The notes below the pieces were generated by a model that ran no database searches, had not been told where the DNA came from, and saw only the letters and a list, made by a program, of their open reading frames with translations. A program made the position numbers and the translations under genes. DNA of 64,000 bases from Methanomicrobiales archaeon HGW-Methanomicrobiales-3 (GTDB lineage Archaea; Halobacteriota; Methanomicrobia; Methanomicrobiales; Methanospirillaceae), in the NCBI GenBank assembly GCA_002839605.1, contig PGYK01000002.1, positions 186,001 through 250,000 on the forward strand, read 5' to 3'. Shown here one piece after another: positions 44,261 to 52,453 of the stretch. Within the stretch, counting starts at the first letter, position 1. Every line of letters begins with the position of its first letter.

Positions 44261-44290
44261 AGTCAATTTGACTAAAATATTATTTAAAAT
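44261..44290 (-). promoter_or_regulatory. promoter with operator-like palindrome for the solenoid gene
   Basis: On the minus strand an A/T block ATTTTAAATAATATTTT (about 44274-44290) is the likely TATA box. Directly downstream lies AGTCAATTTGACT (44261-44273), a perfect inverted repeat with a one-base centre, between TATA and the start codon. That is the classical place for an archaeal repressor operator. Confidence 0.5.
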
Positions 44291-44479
44291 TTTCGATATT
44301 CTATGTGCTCAAATTTAATTTTTTTTGTTATAATCAGGGAAATTTGTGGGTTTTCGCACATTTCACCGCGTATTTTGGGTGGTTTCTCAATAAACGGGCA
44401 AATTCTCCAAGTTTTTAATAACCTGTTTCATCGTTCGAGAGCAAAAATTGTTCTTCCCAGACTTTCACAAAGGGATCAA

Positions 44480-45850
44480 TTACGTTTCATTGTTTTTTTG
44501 CACGCTGCTCCGAAGATCCTGGTGCAATGTATTGGCATTCGCATCAGAGTCTGCATCAATAATAATCCGGATTATCGGCTCTGTGCCGGAAGCGCGGACG
44601 AGTCCCCACGAGTCCCCCCGGAAGATCTTGAGACCATCTGTTTGATCGGTCTTTTCCTGTGAATATTCGTTTTTCAGGGCTTCAATGATTCTTAACCCGC
44701 GGGTGGTGGTGAGTTTATCTTTTATTATTTTGCGCTGCGGGAGCAGGTTCACATTCTCTGATAAGGTTTTTCCGCTCTCTTTTTGAATTGCAACCATCGT
44801 TGCTGCGGTCATCCCACCGTCACGGCAGAACTGGTGGGCAGGGAAGATCAAACCCCCGTTTCCTTCGCCACCAAAAATAATCTTCCTTCCTTGATCAATG
44901 AGGGAACGCATTGCCCGGGCAACGTAAATGCTTCCGACGGGTGTATACACGACGTCCGATCCTTCCAGTTGTGCCACCCGCTCGACAACCTGACCCGTAC
45001 TCACCGGTGTAACAATGGTGCCGGGATTTTCATGACAGATATGCCTTGCAACGAGAGCAAACTCCTGGTTTTCCTCAACATACCTGCCCATCTCATCAAT
45101 GAAGACTGCCCTGTCCGCATCCCCGTCATGGGCAACACCAAATGCCGCACCGCTGCTCACAACAAGGTCTGCGAGATTACGGAGCCCTTCTACTGTGGGT
45201 TCCGGCATTCTTCCGGGAAATGTTCCGTCTATAACCCCGTTGACCGTGAGTACATGGCATCCCATGTCCGTGAGAATGCGGGCGGTAGTCAGGCACGCGG
45301 GGCCGGAGCCAGGATCGACTGCGACAGTCATTCCAGCACCTGTATCGGGGGGAAATGAATCGACTATCGCGTTGATATAATGCTCAAGAAGATTTGGGGA
45401 ATATGATTCTTTTCCTGCGCGATCCCAGGGCACTGGTGTGAATGTGCGGGAGAAGATGATCTGCTCCAGTTTAACCGTTTCGGCATCTCCCATTTCAGTG
45501 CCATCAGGCTCGATGATCTTAACGCCGTTATATTCAGGGGGATTGTGTGATGCCGTAATCATCACGCCGCCATCGAACTGCTCGCGGACAAGATACTGGA
45601 GAGCCGGTGTTGGAAGGATCCCGCAGTCAACAACTTCGCATCCGGTTGCCAGAAGGCCTGCTTTTGCTGCGTGCACCAGCGTCTCTCCGGATGTTCGGGT
45701 ATCCCGGCCAATACCGATTCGCCCCTTTCTCATGGTGCCAAAAGCTTCAGCAATGGAAAGGACCAGATCGGGGGTGAGGTCTTTTCCCACTACACCTCTG
45801 ACTCCGTTCGTCCCGAAAAGTTTTTTCTCTATTTTTTTTTGTGATGTCAT
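44480..45850 (-). CDS. glmM: phosphoglucosamine/phosphohexo-mutase
   Basis: 456 aa alpha-D-phosphohexomutase. The catalytic Ser101 is in TASHNPP; the metal loop is DGDADR (242-247); the sugar-binding GEGNGG and the C-terminal phosphate loop RASGTEP are present. By sequence it is closest to archaeal GlmM (phosphoglucosamine mutase), though phosphomannomutase activity is hard to exclude. It supplies amino-sugar nucleotides for surface polymers. mobB ends two bases before its start. Confidence 0.9.
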   Translation of the reverse strand: MTSQKKIEKKLFGTNGVRGVVGKDLTPDLVLSIAEAFGTMRKGRIGIGRDTRTSGETLVHAAKAGLLATGCEVVDCGILPTPALQYLVREQFDGGVMITASHNPPEYNGVKIIEPDGTEMGDAETVKLEQIIFSRTFTPVPWDRAGKESYSPNLLEHYINAIVDSFPPDTGAGMTVAVDPGSGPACLTTARILTDMGCHVLTVNGVIDGTFPGRMPEPTVEGLRNLADLVVSSGAAFGVAHDGDADRAVFIDEMGRYVEENQEFALVARHICHENPGTIVTPVSTGQVVERVAQLEGSDVVYTPVGSIYVARAMRSLIDQGRKIIFGGEGNGGLIFPAHQFCRDGGMTAATMVAIQKESGKTLSENVNLLPQRKIIKDKLTTTRGLRIIEALKNEYSQEKTDQTDGLKIFRGDSWGLVRASGTEPIIRIIIDADSDANANTLHQDLRSSVQKNNET

Positions 45851-45852
45851 TG

Positions 45853-46287
45853 CTACACTCCAACAGGGGATGACACCGGATACTCAGCAAAGAGGTGAAG
45901 ATGAGTAATTACATCTTCAATGTCCGGATTTTCTAAAACACAATGATCTATTTTCAGGCTGCCGATAACAATTTTTGGAAACGGTTTTTGTTTGAATCCT
46001 TCAATTACAACGTAATCCATCATCAGATTTTGCATCAGGTCAAGTGTCATCTCAAGCGAGTTGTTACGTATCGCAATAACCGATTTTTGGGAATCGATTC
46101 CCACGGCAATTTCTGCACCGGCATCGTAGAAATGGGTAGTATCCTTTTCTGGTTCCAGCTGGTAATCGTGGTCTCCCAGGTGTTTGATAACAGCAACTTT
46201 TCCGGTTTTTGTCAGTTCGGGAACAAGATTCCGGATAAAGGTAGTCTTACCGGAATTGGATCTACCAACAATCTGGATGATCTTCAT
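45853..46287 (-). CDS. mobB: MobB-like molybdopterin-guanine dinucleotide biosynthesis protein
   Basis: 144 aa P-loop GTPase-like protein. The Walker A is GRSNSGKTT; IKHLGDHDYQLEPEKDT and YVVIEGFK follow, as in MobB. It is thought to help attach the nucleotide to molybdopterin for formate or formylmethanofuran dehydrogenases. Overlaps the DUF5806-like gene by four bases. Confidence 0.87.
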   Translation of the reverse strand: MKIIQIVGRSNSGKTTFIRNLVPELTKTGKVAVIKHLGDHDYQLEPEKDTTHFYDAGAEIAVGIDSQKSVIAIRNNSLEMTLDLMQNLMMDYVVIEGFKQKPFPKIVIGSLKIDHCVLENPDIEDVITHLHLFAEYPVSSPVGV

Positions 46288-47174
46288 GAGGATGCTCCCT
46301 GCTCTTCATCATTGTCTTGTAAAGGCCGTTGTATTTGTTCTGCCGGGGATTGCGTCTTCCAAAAGGGGGATCCCTCCTTCACATCGTTTGGGATTGTTTT
46401 TTCTTCTGGTATGGTAACATCACATTCTACAATTTCTTGGGGTGAATTCAGTGCCTCGGGGGGAGTAATTGTTTGGATTGGGGCGCTTATTTCCGGTAGT
46501 TCCGGATGCGTGGGTTCAGGAATGGGATCATGTGTCTCGCGGTTCTTATCGCCAAAGGCAGATAGCGAATCTTCATGATGCACCGGGTTTTGTTCTTCAG
46601 GACTGGTGGAAACGGTACTTTCAATAGGTGCTGGAGCATGAGATATCATCTGATCCGGAAGATCAATCTCCTCTCCGCGGGCTTTCAATAATGTTTTAGC
46701 TGCTTCGCCCACGCCCCTCATGACCTGAGTTATCCTGTCTTCAATGTCAATTTCTTCATCAATATCCAGAGTGGTTCCTTCAACCTCTAACAGGAATCGT
46801 GCCACCTCACTTGCCTCAAAGAGCAGATCGTCAAGTTCATCTGTGGTAAAAAAACCGCACATTGCACCATAAAAAAACGTGGAACTTGCTTTTCGGACTT
46901 TCTTCTTAAATGAGTTCCGTGCCTGGTTTACCGCCTGGGGGGAGTAGGTATCTTCCATGAAGGGGACCAGTTGGGGGAGATTCTGGCCGATGAATGTCAT
47001 CTCGGCGCCCCCGGATGTGCGGAAGTCTGTACATAACCGGGCGAGTGCCCATTCGCGGGCGGTAATATAGGTGCGTTTCCGCAGGAACTGGTTGACTTTT
47101 CGGTAGGTTGCGCCATCAACCTTTTTGAATTTTTTATACTTGTTTATCTCATGTTGAATTCGGGTGTCATCCAT
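46284..47174 (-). CDS. DUF5806-like protein with disordered tail
   Basis: 296 aa. Residues about 10-165 (KYKKFKKVDGATYRKVNQFL, REWALARLC, NLPQLVPFM, QARNSFKKKVRKA) resemble the DUF5806 family of haloarchaea and methanogens; role unknown. Residues about 175-296 are Pro/Glu-rich and probably disordered. AAAGGAG stands six bases before ATG 47174. First gene of a mobB-glmM unit, bordering the AT-rich island. Confidence 0.7.
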   Translation of the reverse strand: MDDTRIQHEINKYKKFKKVDGATYRKVNQFLRKRTYITAREWALARLCTDFRTSGGAEMTFIGQNLPQLVPFMEDTYSPQAVNQARNSFKKKVRKASSTFFYGAMCGFFTTDELDDLLFEASEVARFLLEVEGTTLDIDEEIDIEDRITQVMRGVGEAAKTLLKARGEEIDLPDQMISHAPAPIESTVSTSPEEQNPVHHEDSLSAFGDKNRETHDPIPEPTHPELPEISAPIQTITPPEALNSPQEIVECDVTIPEEKTIPNDVKEGSPFWKTQSPAEQIQRPLQDNDEEQGASS

Positions 47175-47656
47175 TTTGTTACTCCTTTTAAAATCTACAA
47201 ACGGATCGGATTTTCGGATACCACATGATTTTTTTTAATTTCAATCAGACTAATGTATAGCATTATGCGGTTTACTGGCTTTAAAATAATCGTCTGAACT
47301 TCTCAATTCCTCTCCTGAAAATGAATCAGAGTCCTTATTGACAGGGTTTTTTTCGACCAACCAAGTCAATCTCCGGGAAGTGAATCATTTCCCCAATGAG
47401 GAGCAATTCCGCTGAACATATTTTCCGCGGTGTGGGTAAAGAGAAATTTCCTGATAGTCACCGGAAAAACTGAGTACGTGTGCTTATTGGATTACACATC
47501 ACTTCCCGTGGTAAATCCAGTTTTTCCCATGGGATCCGAATCGTCAGCAACCAAACCAATTGCCGTTCAACTGAACGATCTCAAGGTGGCCAGTGTGGAG
47601 ATACTCATGAGTCTGGGCTATTGGGTCTGATTTTTATGGTGGATTTCCTTGAGTGT
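47175..47656. other. gene-free start of the AT-rich island
   Basis: Besides one copy of the 28-29 base repeat (47253-47281) I see no gene. A 66-residue plus-strand frame (47430-47630) has no ribosome binding site or family sign. The region is clearly richer in A and T than the flanking genes. Confidence 0.5.
47253..47281 (+). repeat. third, diverged copy of the TIR core repeat
   Basis: ATGTATAGCATTATGCGG and following bases match the core of the inverted repeats at 48172-48215 and 50626-50669 at most positions. It has the same orientation as the left one, 934 bases before it. The broken IS5 transposase lies between. Confidence 0.7.
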
Positions 47657-47967
47657 CTATTCCTGTTTTTTCATTGGAATAATGAGTGCGATGTCCATAT
47701 TCTGAAGAAACGATAACCGGTCCATTGCCAGAAGTTCAAGCTCAGAATCAGACAAACCGTGCCATCCGGCCAGAACACGCATCTTGATCATCAGGATCTC
47801 ATTGTTGTGAGGTCTCCCACCAACCTCTTTGTTATCACGGTACATGTCCGCGATTATTGGTTGAAATTTCTCCCTGTCGCGATGTCCTGGATCTCGCGTC
47901 ACGTGTTGCCCAATAAGGTGATCTTTGGGTATTTCTGGTTCAGGAAAGAGTCACCAAAAACGCTCAT
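47657..47967 (-). pseudogene. IS5-type transposase, N-terminal remnant with frameshift
   Basis: The minus strand reads MSVFGDSFLNQKYPKITLLGN from ATG 47967, then hits a stop. The frame shifts, and after it GGRPHNNEILMIKMRVLAGW and HGLSDSELELLAMDRLSF continue the usual N-terminal part of IS5-group transposases. The match ends at about 47700 with no DDE catalytic core downstream. So this is a dead fragment of roughly 90 of about 330 residues. Confidence 0.75.
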
Positions 47968-48171
47968 AGATTTCCATTCGTTGTACTAATATAAAATATA
48001 AGTGAGGTTTTTCGCTATACTCGGTTGCTTTGATCTTTTAGCTTTGTGCATTGACACTCTTTTTCATTCATGCATTGCCGGGCTCGTCCCCAATTGACAG
48101 ATATCATTCAGCCCGGATGCAACGGATTCCTTATGAAATTGATTTTTTGCTGAATGTTGCTGGAAAATGAT
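47968..48171. other. AT-rich gap between the transposase remnant and the left inverted repeat
   Basis: No gene, hairpin or repeat recognised. It may contain the decayed left end of the IS element. Confidence 0.4.
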
Positions 48172-48215
48172 GGAAAACTCCCCTTTATGTATAGCATTAT
48201 ATGGTTTATTGCTGG
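48172..48215 (+). repeat. left terminal inverted repeat (TIR-L)
   Basis: 44 bases beginning GGAAAACTCCCC and ending ATTGCTGG. It matches the reverse complement of 50626-50669 at about 37 of 45 aligned positions; the inner part ATGTATAGCAT-ATATGGTTTAT is almost perfect. The pair bounds about 2.5 kb containing the recombinase gene. Confidence 0.75.
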
Positions 48216-48514
48216 AATGCTCTCAATCCTGTGAGAAATTCCAATCTCTGCAATTTTGGGTTTATTTGTAAAAAAAACGGCAAATTCGTGGGAATAGAAT
48301 TTTCCAACTCAACCAACCCCTGGTAGAATCCGATTCGGCTCACTGGTTGCAACAATCAATTCCCCAGATTCTTTTTATTTTTTCAGTAAGGGATTTGCAA
48401 CATAAAAGTCCAGAGGTGTTCGGACTTCAAATTTATACCTTACTGTAATTTTAGGCTCTCCGCTATTTCAAATTGGTAAGAAAACATGTATTCATCTGCC
48501 ATTGCTTTGCCATA

Positions 48515-48548
48515 TCCGCCGCGGGACTGTCTCTTCAGGGGCGGCGGA
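48515..48548. repeat. hairpin TCCGCCGC / GCGGCGGA
   Basis: Perfect 8-bp arms around 18 bases, strikingly GC-rich in AT-rich surroundings. Together with the next hairpin it may be a structured RNA or the end of an IS200/IS605-type element. Confidence 0.55.
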
Positions 48549-48562
48549 GTTCATCTTAATGG

Positions 48563-48598
48563 TGGGGGTTTGGAGGCGTTAGCCCCCATCAACTTGTT
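48563..48598. repeat. hairpin TGGGGG / CCCCCA
   Basis: Six-bp GC arms around a 24-base loop with TTTGGAGGCGTTAG, 14 bases after the previous hairpin. The style resembles subterminal hairpins of IS200/IS605 elements; no tnpA or tnpB is beside it. Confidence 0.5.
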
Positions 48599-49630
48599 TA
48601 TTGGGATCCAGGTTGCCCACATAGATCCGCGAAGAGCCCAATTATCATGTTTTTCGGGTAATCTCTGTCGTTATTGTGTATAATTCTGTGAAGTTTTCTC
48701 ATTTCGCATTGGTCGAATCATGGGATATTCTTTGGTTTAAACGAAACCAGACTCTTCAAAATGGGATGAATGGCGGGGTAATTAGCTTTTTGGGAGTGTA
48801 TTGGGCAGATTTTGTTTCTTGTTCTGGTGCGGGGAATCAGCAGTGAAAAAAAATCACCCCCGGTTACACAAACGGAAATACATATCATTGGATCACCGTC
48901 TTGTCATCGTCAAATTCTTTCGAGACATCTGTCATTCATCCAAAAAAATCCCGATAATAAACCTTCCAGTTTCGTGTCAGGATAATGAGCACGAAATTAC
49001 TCAGAAAAATTCGAGCAGTGGAAATCTTCGAAGGGTTTTTGTGAAAGCGGTTTAGTTATGATTCTATGGAAACGGTATCAGTAATACAGATTCTGGTGGT
49101 GCATGAGACCGGGAACTGATGAGAACAAAAATCCATCCTGAAGAAAAACCATACCGTAGAGACGATTAAAGAATAAGTAGCGTATTCTTATTAAAAAGAA
49201 TTTTTCAGTGGAATTTTCTTCACCCTTGAAATTTTTTCAGAAGGGCAGGAAAAATCCCGACCTTTTTATTGTATGGAGAATCTGGTATTTTTTTCATATA
49301 ATGCCAGATTGATCGCTCCCAATTACTTATGTACCTGCTCGTTTGCTGTCTTACAAATTTCACCCACTTACATGCTCCTTCACTTTTTTTACGACGTAAA
49401 AGGGTCATATTGCAATTCTGTGGGCATTTTCTCCTTCCGTTGGAGAATTGTGTGACACTTTTGAAAAAAACCTGTTTCTGAATGTTCTCTTCAGGGTTTC
49501 AGATTCCAGTGGAAATCGAGGCTGACCCATCGACATTTTAGATTATTTTGAAGAAACGGTCAGGAGCACAATCCGGGATGCATTAGAAATTCTCTCGAAA
49601 TCCTGCCGTGCAATTGTAAAATACAGACTT
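48599..49630. other. AT-rich stretch without recognisable genes
   Basis: Short open frames (for example plus 48801-49055 and minus 49220-49408) lack ribosome binding sites and family features. Nothing like a CRISPR array, tRNA or known RNA is seen. Probably decayed mobile DNA. Confidence 0.5.
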
Positions 49631-49665
49631 CGCAGAGTACCTATTCTGCGCAAACCTTTATTTAT
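49631..49665 (+). promoter_or_regulatory. palindrome and TATA box upstream of the recombinase
   Basis: CGCAGAGTAC-CTATTCTGCG (49631-49650) is a 20-base near-perfect palindrome with 6-bp perfect outer arms. TTTATTTAT (49657-49665) follows as TATA box, and the ATG is at 49688, so the mRNA is nearly leaderless. The palindrome could be an operator or a core recombination site. Confidence 0.5.
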
Positions 49666-49687
49666 TCGAGATATGAAAGAATAGAGC

Positions 49688-50608
49688 ATGGAAAGCGGGT
49701 ATTTTTCGGAATGGCTCAAAAGCTACCGGAACTACCTGCGGATGCGGAACTATTCTCCCCGAACCCTTGACAGTTACGAGCAGGTCATCAAGCACTTTGG
49801 CTATTACATCTGGCTCCGCAGAAATGCGGATATCACGAAGCTTGTCTTCTACTGGAAAGATTTCGAGAAGGCCCGGCTGGATACTTCTGTAGATGTCACA
49901 CCGGTCATCGTCAATGATTTCCTCTCTTTTGTCTCTTCCATGCAGACGTATAAGCCAAAAACGTTCCACCGGATTATCTCAACGCTCAGCTCCTTTTACC
50001 GGTTTCTCTACACCCAGGGGATTGTCACGGCAAACCCCCTGACCGGCATTGACCGTCCCCGCATCAAGCAGCAGGAGGTGAAATACCTCAAGCATAATCA
50101 GGTCCTTCGCCTTATCGATTCGATTGAGGATCCACGGGACAAGCTTATCGTGAGGACCATCTACGCCACCGGAGTCCGGGTTTCTGAACTCTGTAACATG
50201 AACATCGAGGATATTGATTTCGACGAGCACACCATCCGGATTAAAGGTAAGGGTGATAAGATCCGCATTGTGTTTGTCGATGATGAGACCCTGTCAGACA
50301 TCCTCCGGTTCATCGGAAACCGGATCGTTGGTCCGCTCTTCGTCGGCCAGCAGGGCAAGCATATTTCCTCGCGGGCGATCCAGCATATTTTCAAGCATTA
50401 CGCGCCCTCGGGAATCACTCCTCACAAGATACGGCACAGTTATGCAAGTGAACTCTACAAACGCTCCAAGAATCTCCGGGTTGTCCAGGAGAATCTTGGG
50501 CATACGTCAATCAAGACAACGGAGATTTACCTGCATACGGATATCGACGAGCGCAGGCAGGTGTACCAGCAGTTTTTCCCGTTGTCGGAATCGAATAATA
50601 CCAAGTAA
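49688..50608 (+). CDS. xerA: tyrosine recombinase (XerA/XerD-like)
   Basis: 306 aa. An N-terminal core-binding domain (about 5-110) with SPRTLDSYEQVIKHF and a C-terminal catalytic domain with the full set: Arg164 (TGVRVSE), a Lys in KGKGDK (about 188), His246-x-x-Arg249 (HKIRHSYAS), His272 (LGHTSIKTTEIY) and Tyr281. It looks active. Either the chromosomal dimer resolvase XerA (which would act at a dif site) or an element-borne integrase; inverted repeats on both sides and the AT-rich setting leave both open. Confidence 0.88.
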   Translation: MESGYFSEWLKSYRNYLRMRNYSPRTLDSYEQVIKHFGYYIWLRRNADITKLVFYWKDFEKARLDTSVDVTPVIVNDFLSFVSSMQTYKPKTFHRIISTLSSFYRFLYTQGIVTANPLTGIDRPRIKQQEVKYLKHNQVLRLIDSIEDPRDKLIVRTIYATGVRVSELCNMNIEDIDFDEHTIRIKGKGDKIRIVFVDDETLSDILRFIGNRIVGPLFVGQQGKHISSRAIQHIFKHYAPSGITPHKIRHSYASELYKRSKNLRVVQENLGHTSIKTTEIYLHTDIDERRQVYQQFFPLSESNNTK

Positions 50609-50618
50609 TTTTTTTTTT
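50609..50618 (+). terminator. oligo-T terminator after the recombinase
   Basis: Ten consecutive T immediately past the stop codon. Confidence 0.5.
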
Positions 50619-50625
50619 ATTTCGG

Positions 50626-50669
50626 CCTGCATAAACCATATGATGCTATACATAACGAGCGATTTTTCC
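50626..50669 (-). repeat. right terminal inverted repeat (TIR-R)
   Basis: Reverse-complement partner of 48172-48215. On the minus strand it begins GGAAAAATCGC and contains ATGTATAGCATCATATGG. It lies just past the recombinase terminator. Confidence 0.75.
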
Positions 50670-51711
50670 TGTAGGTTATTGCGAATCACTGATATTCAAA
50701 AAAATCTGTACAGAAACGTTCTATGGATGCGTGGTCTCTTCTTCTTTATCGACCAACTTTTCACTGTACGATCCTGAATGCCAGGTAAGATTCCAGTATT
50801 TTCTTTTTGTCAGATTTCAAGCCCCGGGAATATTCGGTAGTGGCGTGGAGATCGTATTCGTTCCCACGGGGCCCGGTTTTGGGTATTTCGGATTTCGATC
50901 CCGTGAGAAATTTGCCTGGTGGACCGTAACTCCGTGTCAAATTTGTAAAAATTTTTCGAATTTGTCTAATCTCAGATGAATAACTAAATAAATTAAAAAT
51001 TTTTGATTTTCAATTTCTCTCGTATATTCAAAAAAACTATTTCAATATGATTCAATATGTTATCGTGGATCCTTTTCAAAAATTAAATTAATTTGGATTT
51101 CCATTGTATTGGAGTATTTTTTTAAATAATCTGGAAAATTCCAAATTGAGATTTCTCATTCAAAAGAATGTAAAAATGAAATAATGGGATTCCAATCTTT
51201 TATCACAAAAAGATTTAATCTAATCTTTTGAAAACCCCCCTCTTTGTATGCGCGTACATCGCCTAAATTGATTCTTTCAAATGAAATGGTTCTCGCACGA
51301 TTTCAATTCTTTTTTTAAATTCTATTTGAATTTGCCAGACACTTCTTTTTCTCGTCATATTTCCATTCCATTAGTGATTTTCCCGGAAAAAAATTTAAAA
51401 TTCTATTCAAAGGTTAGATTTTGTGTCGTAAGAATAGCTTTTCCATTGTTTTGAAAATGCTCATTGTACGAAGGAAAAATAAATATATCCATTTAATTCC
51501 AGAAAAATCCATTTATTCTCTGATACACCCGGATGTTGAGTCAAATTTTCGTATTATGAAATTCATTCGCAAAATGGATTTCTAAAATTTTCCAAATGGG
51601 ATTTCTAACGGTGTAAAATTTTGCAATTGAACAAAAATGGAAATCATCCATTTTTTTAGATTCATACCGCAATTCTTTTTTCCTGACCCGTTCAACTATC
51701 CGGTGACTCCC
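50670..51711. other. 1.04 kb AT-rich non-coding stretch
   Basis: Very rich in A/T runs (AAATTTTT, TTTTTAAATAAT and similar), far from the GC-rich style of flanking genes. AAATGG-ATTTCTAA occurs twice near 51571 and 51594. A 9-bp hairpin AAAAATGGA-aatca-TCCATTTTT lies at 51633-51655, before the next gene. No gene recognised. It could be an origin-like, matrix-like or simply horizontally acquired tract. Confidence 0.5.
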
Positions 51712-52170
51712 ATGCCAAAGGTCCATAAACGAAAATACGAGAAGATCGATGAGGCCGAGATCAATCTGGTCGTCCAGTGTATCGACAGTCACGAGTTTTA
51801 CGAGCGATACCGGGAAGAGTTCCCGACCCGGAAAAAAGGCATTGACAGCATCAGCAAGATCTGGAAACGCCGCGGTGAATTCATCAAAAAACAGCAGGGC
51901 ACAGAACAACCGGACTCAGACGGATCAGGATCAACCCGTGAACTCGAATTGTTAATAGCAGCCCAGAATAAGATCTTCGCGGAACTCACCTCGCTCATGC
52001 AGGAACAGCTCAAGGTGAGCAGGGAGACGCTCGCCCTCTTCCAGAGACCTTCACAGAAAACCGAGGACCATTCGCATAAGCCCGCTGCCGCAAAAACTCC
52101 GGACCAGAAAGAACCGGCCAAAAAAACCGGCCACGACAAACCCCCGGCCGATATCATGATCGGATCCTGA
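51712..52170 (+). CDS. small basic helical protein next to tRNA-Gln (unrecognised)
   Basis: 152 aa from ATG 51712 (MPKVHKRKYEKIDEAEI). The first 75 residues are helical and strongly basic, with a pattern (RKKGIDSISKIWKRRGEFI) compatible with an HTH-like DNA-binding fold. A second helix (about 80-120) may be coiled coil. The tail is Lys/Pro/Ala-rich. I know no family. GC content and codon style return to that of the chromosome here, so it may be a resident gene rather than part of the island. Confidence 0.55.
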   Translation: MPKVHKRKYEKIDEAEINLVVQCIDSHEFYERYREEFPTRKKGIDSISKIWKRRGEFIKKQQGTEQPDSDGSGSTRELELLIAAQNKIFAELTSLMQEQLKVSRETLALFQRPSQKTEDHSHKPAAAKTPDQKEPAKKTGHDKPPADIMIGS

Positions 52171-52313
52171 AGAGCCGGGAGGATCCCGTTTTTTTGCATA
52201 ACCACACTGCGAATGCATCTGTCACAACGGGTTCAAAGGTATCCTTAATAGTTCCAAAAAGCCAAATGATACATCGCCTTTCCTCATTTGAGAATTGGCG
52301 TATGAAACGTTTC

Positions 52314-52386
52314 ACCCCCGTAGTGTAGTGGTCAATCATGCCAGCCTTTGGAGCTGGCGACACCAGTTCGAATCTGGTCGGGGGTA
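52314..52386 (+). tRNA. tRNA-Gln (anticodon UUG)
   Basis: 73 bases. Acceptor ACCCCCG pairs with CGGGGGT, with discriminator A. The anticodon stem CCAGC/GCTGG closes loop CTTTGGA, giving UUG (glutamine, CAA). The T loop is TTCGAAT. CCA is not encoded. This tRNA is first charged with Glu and amidated by GatDE, whose genes are in this same window. Confidence 0.95.
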
Positions 52387-52453
52387 TTTGGAGTTTTACA
52401 AAAAAATCACACAAAAAAGGGCCAGTTTATATTTTTAAAAATAGGATCACTGA

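Larger units (their letters stand above)
48172..50669. mobile_element. candidate TIR-bounded element carrying a tyrosine recombinase
   Basis: About 2.5 kb between 44-base imperfect inverted repeats that point inward. Contents are two strong hairpins (48515-48598), about 1 kb without recognisable genes, and a tyrosine recombinase gene at 49688-50608 near the right end. No target-site duplication is obvious just outside the repeats. Tyrosine recombinases do not usually use such ends, so it could be a new sort of element, an old one with a lost transposase, or paired protein-binding sites around a housekeeping xerA. Confidence 0.45.

Noticed and set aside
47430-47630. 66-aa plus-strand frame in the island
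   Set aside because: No ribosome binding site or recognisable similarity; lies in AT-rich decayed DNA.
50731-50979. 82-aa plus-strand frame after the recombinase
   Set aside because: Odd composition, no start signal, sits just outside the right inverted repeat.
52314-52386. Integration of the island into tRNA-Gln
   Set aside because: I found no second copy of the tRNA 3' end at the far side of the island (around 47.2 kb), so there is no direct support for an att site.
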